Of a DNA stretch of 64,000 bases, positions 34,171 through 42,665 are shown piece by piece. The stretch is taken from NCBI RefSeq assembly GCF_900996235.1, contig NZ_CAAJGM010000133.1:1-64000 (forward strand), in the 5' to 3' direction. Made by a program: the position numbers and the translations under genes. Each line of letters starts with the position of its first letter. Within the stretch, counting starts at the first letter, position 1. The stretch comes from Paraburkholderia sp. BCC1885 (GTDB lineage: Bacteria > Pseudomonadota > Gammaproteobacteria > Burkholderiales > Burkholderiaceae). Under the pieces are notes generated by a model. It was not told the origin of the DNA. It did not search any database and saw only the letters and a list, made by a program, of their open reading frames with translations.

Positions 34171-35432
34171 AAATGCGATTTCTGGATCTGGGTCGGATTG
34201 CGGTGATGACGGGCGTGGCGTTGCTGGCCGCCTGCGGCCAGCAGCACGATGACACGAGTGCGGCGACCAGCGCGACGCTGGCCGCCTCGTCCTCGGGTAC
34301 ATCGCCCGATGCGCAACTGGCGCGCGGCCGCTACCTGGTAAAGGCCGCCGACTGCGCCGCCTGCCACACCGCAGCGGACGGCGCGCCGTTCGCCGGCGGC
34401 GTGAAGCTGGCGTCGCCGTTCGGCACTTTCTACGGCACCAACATCACGCCGGACCAACAGCATGGCATCGGCAAGTGGAGCGCCGACGATTTCTACAAGG
34501 CGTTGCACGACGGCGTCGCACCGGAAGGCCAGTTGTATCCGGCGATGCCTTATACGTCGTACCGGCAGCTCTCGCGCGCCGACACCGACGCCATGTACGC
34601 CTGGCTGATGGCGCAAAAACCGGCCGCCGTGGCGAACCATGCGCCGGAATTGACGTTCCCGTTCAGCCTGCGTTTTGCAGTGCGTTTCTGGGACCTGATG
34701 TTCCTGAAGGACACGTTGCCCGATGCATCGAAGGGTGATTCGGCCGACTGGAACCGTGGCCGTTATCTGGTTAGCGCGCTCGGCCATTGCGCCGAATGCC
34801 ATACGCCGCGCGGCAAGTTCGGCCAGATGGATCACTCGTTGGCGCTTGGCGGCGGGGCGCTGGGCCGCACCGTGGCGCCGGATATCACGCCGCAAGGGCT
34901 CGCTGCGCGTGGCTGGACCGCGGCAGATCTGCAGAGCTTTTTCGCAACCGGCATCGCGCCGCAAGGCTCGGCTTTTAGCGAAATGTATCCAGTCGTGCAT
35001 CTGAGCAGTCAGTATCTGAGCCACGACGACCTGCGGGCGATGTCCACTTATCTGTTGGGCGATCAGCCGCCGGCGGTGCAGCCGCTGCAATCGGTTTCAG
35101 CGGATGCCGCGCAACTGGCCGCGGGCCGCAATGTCTATCTCGCTGTGTGTGCCGGTTGTCATGGCCGCGACGGCGAGGGCAAACCGCACGTGGCGGTGCC
35201 GATGCGCGGCAATTCCACGGTGCGGCAACGCGATCCGCATAACCTGATCGTGGCGATGCTCGACGGTATCGAGGCGCAGGATTTCGCCGGGACCGAACGC
35301 ATGCAGGAAATGCCGGGCTTCGCTCGTCAGCTCGACGACGCGGAACTCGCGCAACTGGCGGGATATCTGCGCGCGACGTGGGGTGGTCAGCCGGCGGATG
35401 TGACGGCCAACGCGGTGAAGGCGCTGCGCTAG
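34167..35432 (+). CDS. Membrane-anchored tri-haem cytochrome c, module 1
   Basis: Overlaps the preceding gene by four bases. The 421-residue protein starts with a lipoprotein signal ending LLAAC23, so it should be lipid-anchored in the periplasm. Three haem motifs are CAACH, CAECH and CAGCH, each starting one cytochrome c domain (about 50-180, 195-310, 315-410), as in the cytochrome subunits of alcohol and aldehyde dehydrogenases. It should take electrons from the iron-sulfur subunit to the respiratory chain. Axial Met candidates occur in GTNITP/YPAMPY-type segments. Confidence 0.92.
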   Translation: MKMRFLDLGRIAVMTGVALLAACGQQHDDTSAATSATLAASSSGTSPDAQLARGRYLVKAADCAACHTAADGAPFAGGVKLASPFGTFYGTNITPDQQHGIGKWSADDFYKALHDGVAPEGQLYPAMPYTSYRQLSRADTDAMYAWLMAQKPAAVANHAPELTFPFSLRFAVRFWDLMFLKDTLPDASKGDSADWNRGRYLVSALGHCAECHTPRGKFGQMDHSLALGGGALGRTVAPDITPQGLAARGWTAADLQSFFATGIAPQGSAFSEMYPVVHLSSQYLSHDDLRAMSTYLLGDQPPAVQPLQSVSADAAQLAAGRNVYLAVCAGCHGRDGEGKPHVAVPMRGNSTVRQRDPHNLIVAMLDGIEAQDFAGTERMQEMPGFARQLDDAELAQLAGYLRATWGGQPADVTANAVKALR

Positions 35433-35504
35433 TCCGCGCCCTCTACCGAAGTCTTGCGGGGCGTATGAGATGATGCCGTTTCGTTCGTCCTTACGTCCCT
35501 CGCC

Positions 35505-36407
35505 ATGTCATCGTCGAGCGCCACGCGCACGGCCGCGCTTCCGTGGCACAGCATCGCAAGCATCCTGGCGTCGATGCTGTGCTTTGCCGTGGTGGATGCG
35601 CTGGCGAAGACGGTTGCGCTGCACTATCCGGCCAATGAGGTCACGTTTTTCCGCATGCTGTTCGGCCTGGTTCCGGCTGTCGCCTTGTGCTGCCGGGGTC
35701 GTCTATCGGTGATGGAAAGGCTGCGCGGCATCGACATCAAAGGACAGACAATCCGCGCGCTGACGCTGCTCGGCGCTTCGGGACTGTTCTTCGCCGGTTT
35801 GCCGTATGTCCCCCTGGGTGAAGCGGTCGCGCTGGCTTATTCGGAAACGCTGATCGTCATTCTGCTGGCGCCGCTGCTCCTGAAAGAACGCTTGACGGCC
35901 ACGGGCATGGCCGCGGCCCTGGTCGGCTTCTGTGGTGTGCTGCTGGTGGTGCGCCCAGGCGGCAGCGAGGCGAACTGGCCTGGTCCTGGTTTGCTGTTGC
36001 TAAGCGCGCTGTGCGGTGCGCTATCCATCATCCAGATCAAACGTATCCGCTCGACCGACGACTCGGCGACGACGGTTCTGTTTTTCACCGTGATCGGCAC
36101 GATCGTGATGGGCCTGACACTTGCATTCAATTGGCGGGCGCCGTCTTTGTCGGCGCTGCTGATCATGGCGCTTCTCGGCGTGTTCGCAACTGCAGGACAG
36201 CTTCTGATGACCGTCGCGTTTCGCCAGGGCGACGCCGGCAAGCTCGCGCCCTACAACTATACGAGCATCGTGTGGGCGGCATTGTTCGGCTATGTCATAT
36301 GGGGCGAGACGATCCAGCCGTGGTCACTGGTGGGGATCGCACTTATCGTGGGCAGTGCCATTGCGGTTGCGATTCGGCGCAAAGACAAAGAAGGGCCGCT
36401 GGCGTGA
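35505..36407 (+). CDS. EamA/DMT-superfamily transporter
   Basis: The 300-residue membrane protein has about ten helices in two EamA repeats (residues about 10-145 and 155-290). Signature parts include ANEVTFFRMLFGLVPAVAL, GLPYVPLGEAVALAYSETLIVILLAPLLLKERLT and AFRQGDAGKLAPYNYTSIVWAALFGYVIWGE. Such proteins export or import metabolites such as amino acids; no substrate is implied by the neighbours. It lies 70 bp after the cytochrome gene and may be read independently. Confidence 0.88.
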   Translation: MSSSSATRTAALPWHSIASILASMLCFAVVDALAKTVALHYPANEVTFFRMLFGLVPAVALCCRGRLSVMERLRGIDIKGQTIRALTLLGASGLFFAGLPYVPLGEAVALAYSETLIVILLAPLLLKERLTATGMAAALVGFCGVLLVVRPGGSEANWPGPGLLLLSALCGALSIIQIKRIRSTDDSATTVLFFTVIGTIVMGLTLAFNWRAPSLSALLIMALLGVFATAGQLLMTVAFRQGDAGKLAPYNYTSIVWAALFGYVIWGETIQPWSLVGIALIVGSAIAVAIRRKDKEGPLA

Positions 36408-36567
36408 TGCTGTTTGAATGAAAGACCCCTGTTTTGGCCGTTGAGACGCTCCGCGTCAGTGTGCGATCATAAGGCGTTGTCCGCGCAGATGAGCAGAGCG
36501 CAGCATTGACCGGCTGGTACCCAGCCGAACGTAGAACAAATCAAATCGATTAAGGCGGGGGACGGCA

Positions 36568-36864
36568 ATGCAATCCGATCAGCAGGAAACAGCGCGCGCG
36601 GTTCCTGGCCGGGATCTTCTCGCGCCCCGGTTAATCGCCGGTATTTTTCAGGGCGTCGCGCTGTATCTGCTTCTGGACGCGGCGCACAATCGCAGCGGCA
36701 TCGCGACCGTCCCCATCGTATTCTTTCCGCTGCTCCTGGTTATCCTGTTCATTCCGCCGACGCTGATGGTCGGCTTCTGCCGCATGAGCGGGGCGCGGCT
36801 CGCGATGTGGGCCGCTATTCTCGCCGCGGTTGTCGCCGTTCCTGGTTACCACGATTCCCGCTAG
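36568..36864 (+). CDS. Small membrane protein resembling the start of a DUF4153 protein
   Basis: The 98-residue product has about three hydrophobic segments. LLAPRLIAGIFQGVALYLLLDAAHN and the following WAAILAAVVAVPGYHD-like stretch look like the N-terminal 90 residues of DUF4153-type membrane proteins, which normally exceed 450 residues. The frame stops at 36864, and the next gene starts 26 bp later and is unrelated. It is either a truncated remnant or a small independent protein. Confidence 0.5.
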   Translation: MQSDQQETARAVPGRDLLAPRLIAGIFQGVALYLLLDAAHNRSGIATVPIVFFPLLLVILFIPPTLMVGFCRMSGARLAMWAAILAAVVAVPGYHDSR

Positions 36865-36889
36865 CCTAAGGCAACGCACAGGACTGTTT

Positions 36890-38320
36890 ATGACTAACAC
36901 CCATTCTCCAACGTCTCAACCCGGCGCGGTCCCGCAACCAAGCACCGACGCGCTCATTACCGGCTTGCTGGCGGCGATCAACTCGAACAGTCGACAGTCC
37001 TTGCTGGAGTTTCTGCGTAATCACGCGGTTCTGCCGTCCTCCAGCCCGATGACTCTCGACGACTGCGCCGATTGGCTCGCGTCGTTCGCCCGTTTAACGC
37101 AAGGGCTGGTTTTGCGGGAGATTAAACCCGTGGACGTCACCCATCTTACCCAGACAGCGCTGGTGGACGACCGCCTGTACTGCGCCGCACATCGGATGCA
37201 TTTGCGCTTTGACGCGCTGGCCGGCAGCAAAATTATCGAAATCGACTTCGGCCCCGGCGAGATGCGCAGCGTCGCCATGTCCAAGGCCGATGGTCTTGCA
37301 CAAATCCGGTCTTACTGCGATCAGGGCGCGCTAACCGATGTGTTCTCCGGGACCGTGCTCGTTGCGCGCGGATCGGACGTGCTGTTTGAATATGCGTGCG
37401 GCGCGGCGAATAAGCGCTATGACGTGCCTAACAATCTGGACACCCGATTCAATCTTGGTTCTGCTAACAAAATGTTCACTGCCGTGGCGATCGCCCAGCT
37501 GGTGGAACGCGGACGCCTGAGCTTCACGGATAGCATCGATCGATACATCGACGATAGCTGGCTGCCTGCGTCGGTGACGAGCGGCATCACCGTTCATCAT
37601 CTGCTTTCTCATACCTCGGGACTGGGGAGTTATTTCAACGAGACCTTCTTCAACGGCTCGCGCGCCCGGTTTCGTGCCATTGACGACTTCAAGCCGCTCG
37701 TGCGTGACGATCGACCTGCATTTACGCCGGGCGAACGATTCGAATACAGCAATACCGGCATGCTGCTGGCAGGGGTGATTATCGAGCGTGTGTCCGGCAA
37801 GAGCTACTACGACTATATCCGCGAGGCGATCTACGCGCCGTGCCTTATGCAGGACACGGATTGCTACGACATCGACGCGCCCGTTCCGAATCTCGCGATG
37901 GGCTACATTCCTCTGATGGATGCAATGACGGGCCAGACGAAGCCCCGAACCGCAACCGGCTGGCGCGAGAATATTTTCGAGCATGTCGCCAAAGGTGGGC
38001 CGGCGGGCGGCGGCTATTCGACCGTGCGCGATCTGCACCGCTTTGCCACTGCGCTCGTGGCGGGCGAGCTCGTCGGCCCGGCAATGCGCGAGGCGCTCTG
38101 GACCGATTACACCGGCAGTGGCTATGGCTACGGGTTCGAGGTCGGCCGGACTGCAACGAAGACAACGATTGGCCATGGCGGCGGTTTCGCCGGCATCAGC
38201 GCGAGCTTCGAGGTCACGTTGGAGACGGGACGCATCGCGATTGTTCTGTCCAACTACGAGGCGGGTACCTTCGGGCTGGCTCGTTGTATCGGTCATACGC
38301 TCGACCAGATGGAGCCGTGA
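36890..38320 (+). CDS. Serine hydrolase of the beta-lactamase/D-aminopeptidase (class C-like) family
   Basis: The 476-residue protein from ATG 36890 has an N-terminal domain of about 150 residues of the type that precedes some serine hydrolases. The catalytic domain follows, with the Ser-x-x-Lys motif in LGSANKMF, Tyr-x-Asn in FEYSNTGML, and the third motif as GHGGGFAG. It has no signal peptide, so it should be cytoplasmic. Typical substrates of this family are esters or peptides; true beta-lactamase activity is unlikely without export. The upstream small membrane gene ends 26 bp before. Confidence 0.82.
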   Translation: MTNTHSPTSQPGAVPQPSTDALITGLLAAINSNSRQSLLEFLRNHAVLPSSSPMTLDDCADWLASFARLTQGLVLREIKPVDVTHLTQTALVDDRLYCAAHRMHLRFDALAGSKIIEIDFGPGEMRSVAMSKADGLAQIRSYCDQGALTDVFSGTVLVARGSDVLFEYACGAANKRYDVPNNLDTRFNLGSANKMFTAVAIAQLVERGRLSFTDSIDRYIDDSWLPASVTSGITVHHLLSHTSGLGSYFNETFFNGSRARFRAIDDFKPLVRDDRPAFTPGERFEYSNTGMLLAGVIIERVSGKSYYDYIREAIYAPCLMQDTDCYDIDAPVPNLAMGYIPLMDAMTGQTKPRTATGWRENIFEHVAKGGPAGGGYSTVRDLHRFATALVAGELVGPAMREALWTDYTGSGYGYGFEVGRTATKTTIGHGGGFAGISASFEVTLETGRIAIVLSNYEAGTFGLARCIGHTLDQMEP

Positions 38321-38394
38321 ATCGAAGGGGGCTTTTGCCCAGCAAGGGCCATTGCTGACTGAACGCTTACGAATCGCCACCGCGCTTGTTAGCC

Positions 38395-38426
38395 GAAAGA
38401 AAGGGCGAAAGAAAGGGCGAAAGAAA
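38395..38426. repeat. Tandem repeat of GAAAGAAAGGGC
   Basis: Two full 12-bp units and a third of eight bases, in the 195-bp gap before the DUF1003 gene. It could expand or contract by slippage. Confidence 0.6.
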
Positions 38427-38514
38427 CAGATCCGACGCAATGGCGCGCGCGCCGGCGAATGCAATATAGCTCGTGTAGATTGGCGGCTCCATCAACCAGA
38501 ACGAGTTCGCTGCC

Positions 38515-39057
38515 ATGACGCCCTTCGATCAAGCCAAAGACGACAAATCGCCGCCCAATCACGCGCGTTGGCCTCATCTGCGGTTTCATCTTCCCTACAA
38601 TCAGGTGACTTCGACTTTCGGTGACGACTGGTTTTCGCTCAAGGCCGAGGCCTTCGCGCGCTTCTTTGGTACGCCGAAGTTTCTCGTCGGCCAAACCCTG
38701 GTGGTCGCACTTTGGGTGATTGCCAACGTGACGGGTCTGACGAAGTTCGACGTCTATCCTTTCATTCTGCTAAACCTCGCCTTCAGTTTGCAGTCCGCGT
38801 ATGCGGCGCCGCTGATCCTGCTCGCGCAGACGCGCCAGGCCGATCGCGACAAGGCGCTCGCCGACGCGGACGCACGTCATCGCGAGGACATCGCCAAATC
38901 AGCCGAAGAGCGCCAGCTGCAAATGGCTGAGCACACCGCGCAGATGGCCACGTTATTGAAACAAAACACCGAACTCACGGAGATCACGCGGCAACTGAGC
39001 GCGAGGATCGAGGCGCTGACCATCGAAATGCACGCGAAGGTGCTGGCAGGGAATTGA
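38515..39057 (+). CDS. DUF1003 membrane protein
   Basis: The 180-residue protein has a soluble leader and two membrane helices (FLVGQTLVVALWVIANV and YPFILLNLAFSLQSAYAAPLILLAQ), the DUF1003 core. A charged coiled-coil tail (residues about 110-178) follows. The RQADRDKALADADARHREDIAKSAEERQLQ region is typical after the second helix. DUF1003 proteins are linked to magnesium or envelope stress only tentatively. It stands alone. Confidence 0.85.
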   Translation: MTPFDQAKDDKSPPNHARWPHLRFHLPYNQVTSTFGDDWFSLKAEAFARFFGTPKFLVGQTLVVALWVIANVTGLTKFDVYPFILLNLAFSLQSAYAAPLILLAQTRQADRDKALADADARHREDIAKSAEERQLQMAEHTAQMATLLKQNTELTEITRQLSARIEALTIEMHAKVLAGN

Positions 39058-39141
39058 GTTGGTGGCAGCTTGCGCGCGGTAGTCGTGCTACCGCGCGATA
39101 AAGTCAGACGGACGCCGCTTCATCTCATGGGAATATCGCCA

Positions 39142-39396
39142 ATGTACGCGGCCACGCGCCGGGAATTTCTCAAACGAAGCGCGATGGTGCTGTCCATGAG
39201 CGCATTGTCACCGCTGCTCAGTCAACCGTTGTCCTCCGCACGCGTCAGCCGCTCAGGAAAACATCCAGCGCCGAAGCGCGTCTCGAACCGGATGCGCAAC
39301 CGCTTCGGACTGCTGAGCATGACTTGCGACCCGGATCAAATAAATCTCGCGAAGATGTTTGAGCGCCGCTCGCGCGACTCTCGCCGCATCGCATAA
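39142..39396 (+). pseudogene. 5' fragment of a twin-arginine-exported protein
   Basis: From ATG 39142 the frame reads MYAATRREFLKRSAMVLSMSA, a clear Tat signal peptide (Arg-Arg-x-Phe-Leu-Lys) with its hydrophobic stretch. After about 33 residues the sequence becomes Arg/Ser-rich without family likeness, and it runs antisense to the membrane-protein frame at 39253-39618. A Tat signal on so short a tail makes little sense, so this is probably the start of a gene whose body was lost. Confidence 0.45.
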
Positions 39397-39640
39397 CCGG
39401 TCGACGGACCCGGCCACGAAGATCAGAAACAGCGCGCCCACGATCAACGCATACGCCGTCACCGACATAACCGCATAACGTGAATTCTCGTCGTTACTAT
39501 GCATCGCCCACACGTCGGGTAAGTGCAGCAGGACAAACCCCGCGCCCACCGCGAGCGACCCCCACAGCAGAAATACGGCGATCGAAAAGAGAAAAAAAAA
39601 GGTGGCATCCGACTTCACCCGCCGCGCGTAGATAGCTCAT
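39253..39640 (-). CDS. Small membrane protein with a homopolymer frameshift near its start
   Basis: The main frame (39618 to 39253) encodes two hydrophobic helices (FFFLFSIAVFLLWGSLAVGAGFVLLHLP and YAVMSVTAYALIVGALFLIFVAG) and a basic tail. It begins only with a GTG that has no ribosome site. An ATG at 39640 has a proper GGAG eight bases upstream but is one frame off. The run of nine T (39592-39600 on this strand) lies between them; eight T would give one continuous protein of about 128 residues. This may be phase variation, a pseudogene or a read error. The function is unknown. Confidence 0.45.
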
Positions 39641-40360
39641 GATCGACTCCGGAAAGAACCGGACTGGCGTCGTGATTGACCGAACCCAGCCCCGATACCT
39701 TGCTTACGGCATCCAGAACGCATAGCTTGATATCGAACAGGCGCTTGAAATGCGTCGGGCGGGCCGAATGCGCCGCTGCTCGTGTCAGGCGCATTTTTGA
39801 TCAAACATATCGTCAGCACAGCAAAATATTCGGCGCCGAAATGTTCAGACGTTTGCCGCTCGACCAGCAGGCGGCCGTGGTGAAAGCGTGGGCTGAGGCC
39901 TGTCCCCGCAAAGGTGGAGCACAGCGAAGCATTTGAGACGATGCCCAGGGACGGACATTTTCTCCGCGCCGTGGTTCGGCCAGACTCGATTGCACTGCCG
40001 CGGCGATTAGCCCATTCAAGTTTTAACGATTACTGCCGTTAAACAGGGCGGTATCGTGGGCGCGGTTCCGCGATACCGATCGTAAGGATTTGTATCAGTA
40101 TGTTCAGACGGCTCGTATTTTGTCTGAAGCATTTTACAATTCCGCTTGAATTTTAATCGCCTATCTGGCCCCGTTTGCAGCAGATCGCGTCATTTTCGAG
40201 CGGTTTAGCGCACCAGCGCCAGATGGCGGGCAGGGCACGAGTGATGGTCGCACGAGGCGGCTTTCGGTGTCGTGTGGTCGCAGCGCTTCGCCGACGAACG
40301 CGCGCATCGCACGCAACGCGAAACGCTCGGGCCTGCCCAGTAACGAGGCAGGAGTCGAAT
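39641..40360. other. Gene-poor 720-bp region with structured segment
   Basis: A short plus-strand frame (39676-39936) has no ribosome site or family likeness and is not annotated. The notable content is the run of three hairpins at 40022-40128. Confidence 0.45.
40022..40128. other. Three consecutive perfect hairpins
   Basis: TTTAACG/CGTTAAA (40022-40043, 8-nt loop), GGTATCG/CGATACC (40050-40077, 14-nt loop) and TTCAGAC/GTCTGAA (40103-40128, 12-nt loop) follow one another within 107 bp. The last is followed by GCATTTTAC. They lie 230 bp before the LysM/M23 gene. They could be a small RNA, a leader or a protein-binding region. Confidence 0.5.
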
Positions 40361-41428
40361 TTGTTGAGAAGTCGTTTCGACAAAACCATGCTGGCGAGTG
40401 TCGCCGGCGTGTGGGTCGCAGTAGCAATGAGTGGCTGTGTGAACGTGGCGCAGCAGGACACGCAGACGGGCGTGGCCGCCTCCGGGGTTCCGGCGGCATC
40501 GGCCGCTTCGGCGGGGGCGGCGCCCGATGCGGCGTCGTCAACGGCAGCCACGGCGTCCGTGGCGTCGCTGCAGGCGACGGCGGACGCAGCGGCCGCCAAG
40601 GCGAAGAAGAGCCCGCCGCTCGTCTATCGCGTGCGGCGCGGCGATACGCTGGGCCATATCGCCCAGAGTCATCACTGCAGCGTCAAGGAATTGCTGGCGT
40701 GGAACCAGCTCAAACCGTCCACGCGTCTCAAGCTCGGACAGGTTTTGCATGTGGCTTCGCCGGAAACGGTGAAGCAGGCGAATGCGGCGGCAGCGGCTGC
40801 CGTCGCGGCCGAGGCTGCGGCAGCACAAGCTGCGGCGGCGGCAAAGACGGCTGCTACGGTAGCGCCGGTTTCGGGTGCAGCGACAAGCGCGTCCGCCAAT
40901 GCGCCAGCCGCGGCCTCGGCCACCATGGCGGCTGCGGTTGCGACCACTGCAACGACCACCCTCTCGGCGTCAAATCCAGACAATGCTGCCGGCTCGCCCG
41001 CACCGGGCGCCGCCGAAACCCGTCAAGTAGATGCGGAGATGGCGCGCCACGCCAAACGCGTCACGCTGGCATGGCCGGCTCAAGGCGACGTCGTTCAGGG
41101 GTTCCAGCCCGGCGAGACGCGCGGCATCGAAATTGGCGGCAAGCCGGGCGATCCGGTGCGCGCCGCCGCGGACGGCAAGGTCATGTACGCCGGGACGGGC
41201 TTGAACGAATACGGCAGCCTGATCATCGTCCAGCACAACAAGGACTTTCTGACCGCCTATTCGCATAACCGCAAGCTGCTGGTGAAAACCGGCGACATCG
41301 TGCGCCAGGGGCAGGAAATCGCGGAGATGGGCGACGAAAACAATTCGCGCGTTTCCGTGCTGTTCGAGTTGCGCCGCGACGGCAAGCCGGTCGATCCGAT
41401 GCCGTATCTGCCCGGCAAACAAAGCTGA
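40361..41428 (+). CDS. NlpD-like lipoprotein with LysM and M23 peptidase domains
   Basis: TTG 40361 follows AGGAG and gives the signal LLRSRFDKTMLASVAGVWVAVAMSGC, a lipobox ending at Cys; ATG 40388 is possible. The 355-residue protein has one LysM domain (about 82-130, YRVRRGDTLGHIAQSHHCSV), a long Ala/Thr/Ser linker, and a C-terminal M23-type fold (about 225-350). The metal-binding His-x-x-x-Asp pair and HxH motif of active M23 enzymes are not visible: the places read RAAADGKVMYAG and TAYSHNRKL. As in E. coli NlpD/EnvC it probably activates amidases rather than cutting the wall. Not next to rpoS or surE, so this is an additional copy. Confidence 0.85.
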   Translation: MLRSRFDKTMLASVAGVWVAVAMSGCVNVAQQDTQTGVAASGVPAASAASAGAAPDAASSTAATASVASLQATADAAAAKAKKSPPLVYRVRRGDTLGHIAQSHHCSVKELLAWNQLKPSTRLKLGQVLHVASPETVKQANAAAAAAVAAEAAAAQAAAAAKTAATVAPVSGAATSASANAPAAASATMAAAVATTATTTLSASNPDNAAGSPAPGAAETRQVDAEMARHAKRVTLAWPAQGDVVQGFQPGETRGIEIGGKPGDPVRAAADGKVMYAGTGLNEYGSLIIVQHNKDFLTAYSHNRKLLVKTGDIVRQGQEIAEMGDENNSRVSVLFELRRDGKPVDPMPYLPGKQS

Positions 41429-41451
41429 GTTTGCGTGCCGGGCAGCGTGTT

Positions 41452-42642
41452 TCAGAACGTGTCGCCTGGCACGCGAATCCAGCCTTCCATCAGCACGCGG
41501 GCGCTGCGGCTCATGATGGCTTTTTTCACGGCCCATTCGCCGTCGATCTGACTCGCCTGCGCACCGACGCGCAGCGTGCCCGACGGATGCCCGAAGCGCA
41601 CCGCCTCGCGTTCGCCGCCACCCGCCGCCAGATTCACCAGGGTGCCGGGAATCGCGGCGGCGGTGCCGATCGCCACGGCAGCGGTGCCCATCATCGCGTG
41701 ATGCAGCTTGCCCATCGACATCGCCCGCACCAGCAGGTCGACATCGCCCGCCGCGACCTGCTTGCCGCTGGAGGCGACATAGCCGCGCGGTTTGGCAACG
41801 AAAGCGACCTTCGGCGTGTGCTGCCGGGTGGCGATTTCATCGAGGTGCTTGATGAGGCCCATGCGTAGCGCGCCGTGCGCACGAATGGTCTCGAACTTCG
41901 CCAGCGCCTTGTCGTCGCCGTTGATCGCGTCCTGCAGTTCGGTGCCTTGATAGCCGATTGCTTCGGCGTCGACGAAGATGGTGGGAATGCCCGCGTTGAT
42001 CATCGTGGCCTTCAGCACGCCAATGCCCGGCACCTCGAGGTCGTCGACCAGATTGCCGGTCGGAAACATCGCGCCGCCCGCGCCGTCTTCCTCGGCAGCC
42101 GGATCCATGAATTCGAGTTGCACTTCGGCGGCCGGGAAGGTCACGCCGTCGAGTTCGAAATCGCCGGTTTCCTGCACCGCGCCATTCGTGATGGGTACGT
42201 GGCTGATGATGGTCTTGCCGATATTCGCTTGCCAGATGCGCACGACGGCCACGCCGTCATGCGGAATGCGGCTCGCGTCGACGAGGCCCGCGCTGATGGC
42301 GAACGGCCCCACCGCGGCCGAGAGATTGCCGCAATTGCCGCTCCAGTCCACCAACGCCTTGTCGATCGATACCTGGCCGAACAGATAGTCGACGTCGTGA
42401 TCCGGCCTGCTGCTCTTCGCGATGATGACGGTCTTGCTGGTGCTCGACGTCGCGCCGCCCATGCCGTCGATCTGCTTGCCGTAAGGGTCCGGGCTGCCAA
42501 TCACGCGCAGCAGCAGGCGGTCGCGCGCAATGCCCGGCGACTGCGCGGCCGCGGGCAAATCCTGCAGTCTGAAGAACACCCCTTTGCTGGTGCCGCCACG
42601 CATGTAGGTGGCGGCAATCCTGATCTGCGGTACGTGGGCCAT
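41452..42642 (-). CDS. prpF: 2-methylaconitate cis-trans isomerase PrpF
   Basis: The 396-residue protein has the two-domain diaminopimelate-epimerase-like fold of PrpF. It starts MAHVPQIRIAATYMRGGTSKGVFF and has GSPDPYGKQIDGMGGATSSTSK, the catalytic Lys region, NCGNLSAAVGPFAI with the Cys of the active site, and MGKLHHAMMGTAAVAIG. With AcnD it converts 2-methylcitrate to a usable 2-methylaconitate isomer. It begins 23 bp after acnD, so it is co-transcribed with it and is the last gene of the prp operon seen here. Confidence 0.95.
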   Translation of the reverse strand: MAHVPQIRIAATYMRGGTSKGVFFRLQDLPAAAQSPGIARDRLLLRVIGSPDPYGKQIDGMGGATSSTSKTVIIAKSSRPDHDVDYLFGQVSIDKALVDWSGNCGNLSAAVGPFAISAGLVDASRIPHDGVAVVRIWQANIGKTIISHVPITNGAVQETGDFELDGVTFPAAEVQLEFMDPAAEEDGAGGAMFPTGNLVDDLEVPGIGVLKATMINAGIPTIFVDAEAIGYQGTELQDAINGDDKALAKFETIRAHGALRMGLIKHLDEIATRQHTPKVAFVAKPRGYVASSGKQVAAGDVDLLVRAMSMGKLHHAMMGTAAVAIGTAAAIPGTLVNLAAGGGEREAVRFGHPSGTLRVGAQASQIDGEWAVKKAIMSRSARVLMEGWIRVPGDTF

Positions 42643-42665
42643 TGTGTAGTTGTCCTCGTAATTTT

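Noticed and set aside
39676..39936. 86-residue plus-strand frame
   Set aside because: Low coding quality, no supporting start signal and no recognised domain.
40361..41428. Active M23 peptidoglycan peptidase
   Set aside because: The fold is present, but the metal-binding His/Asp and HxH residues are not visible, so an amidase-activator role is more likely.
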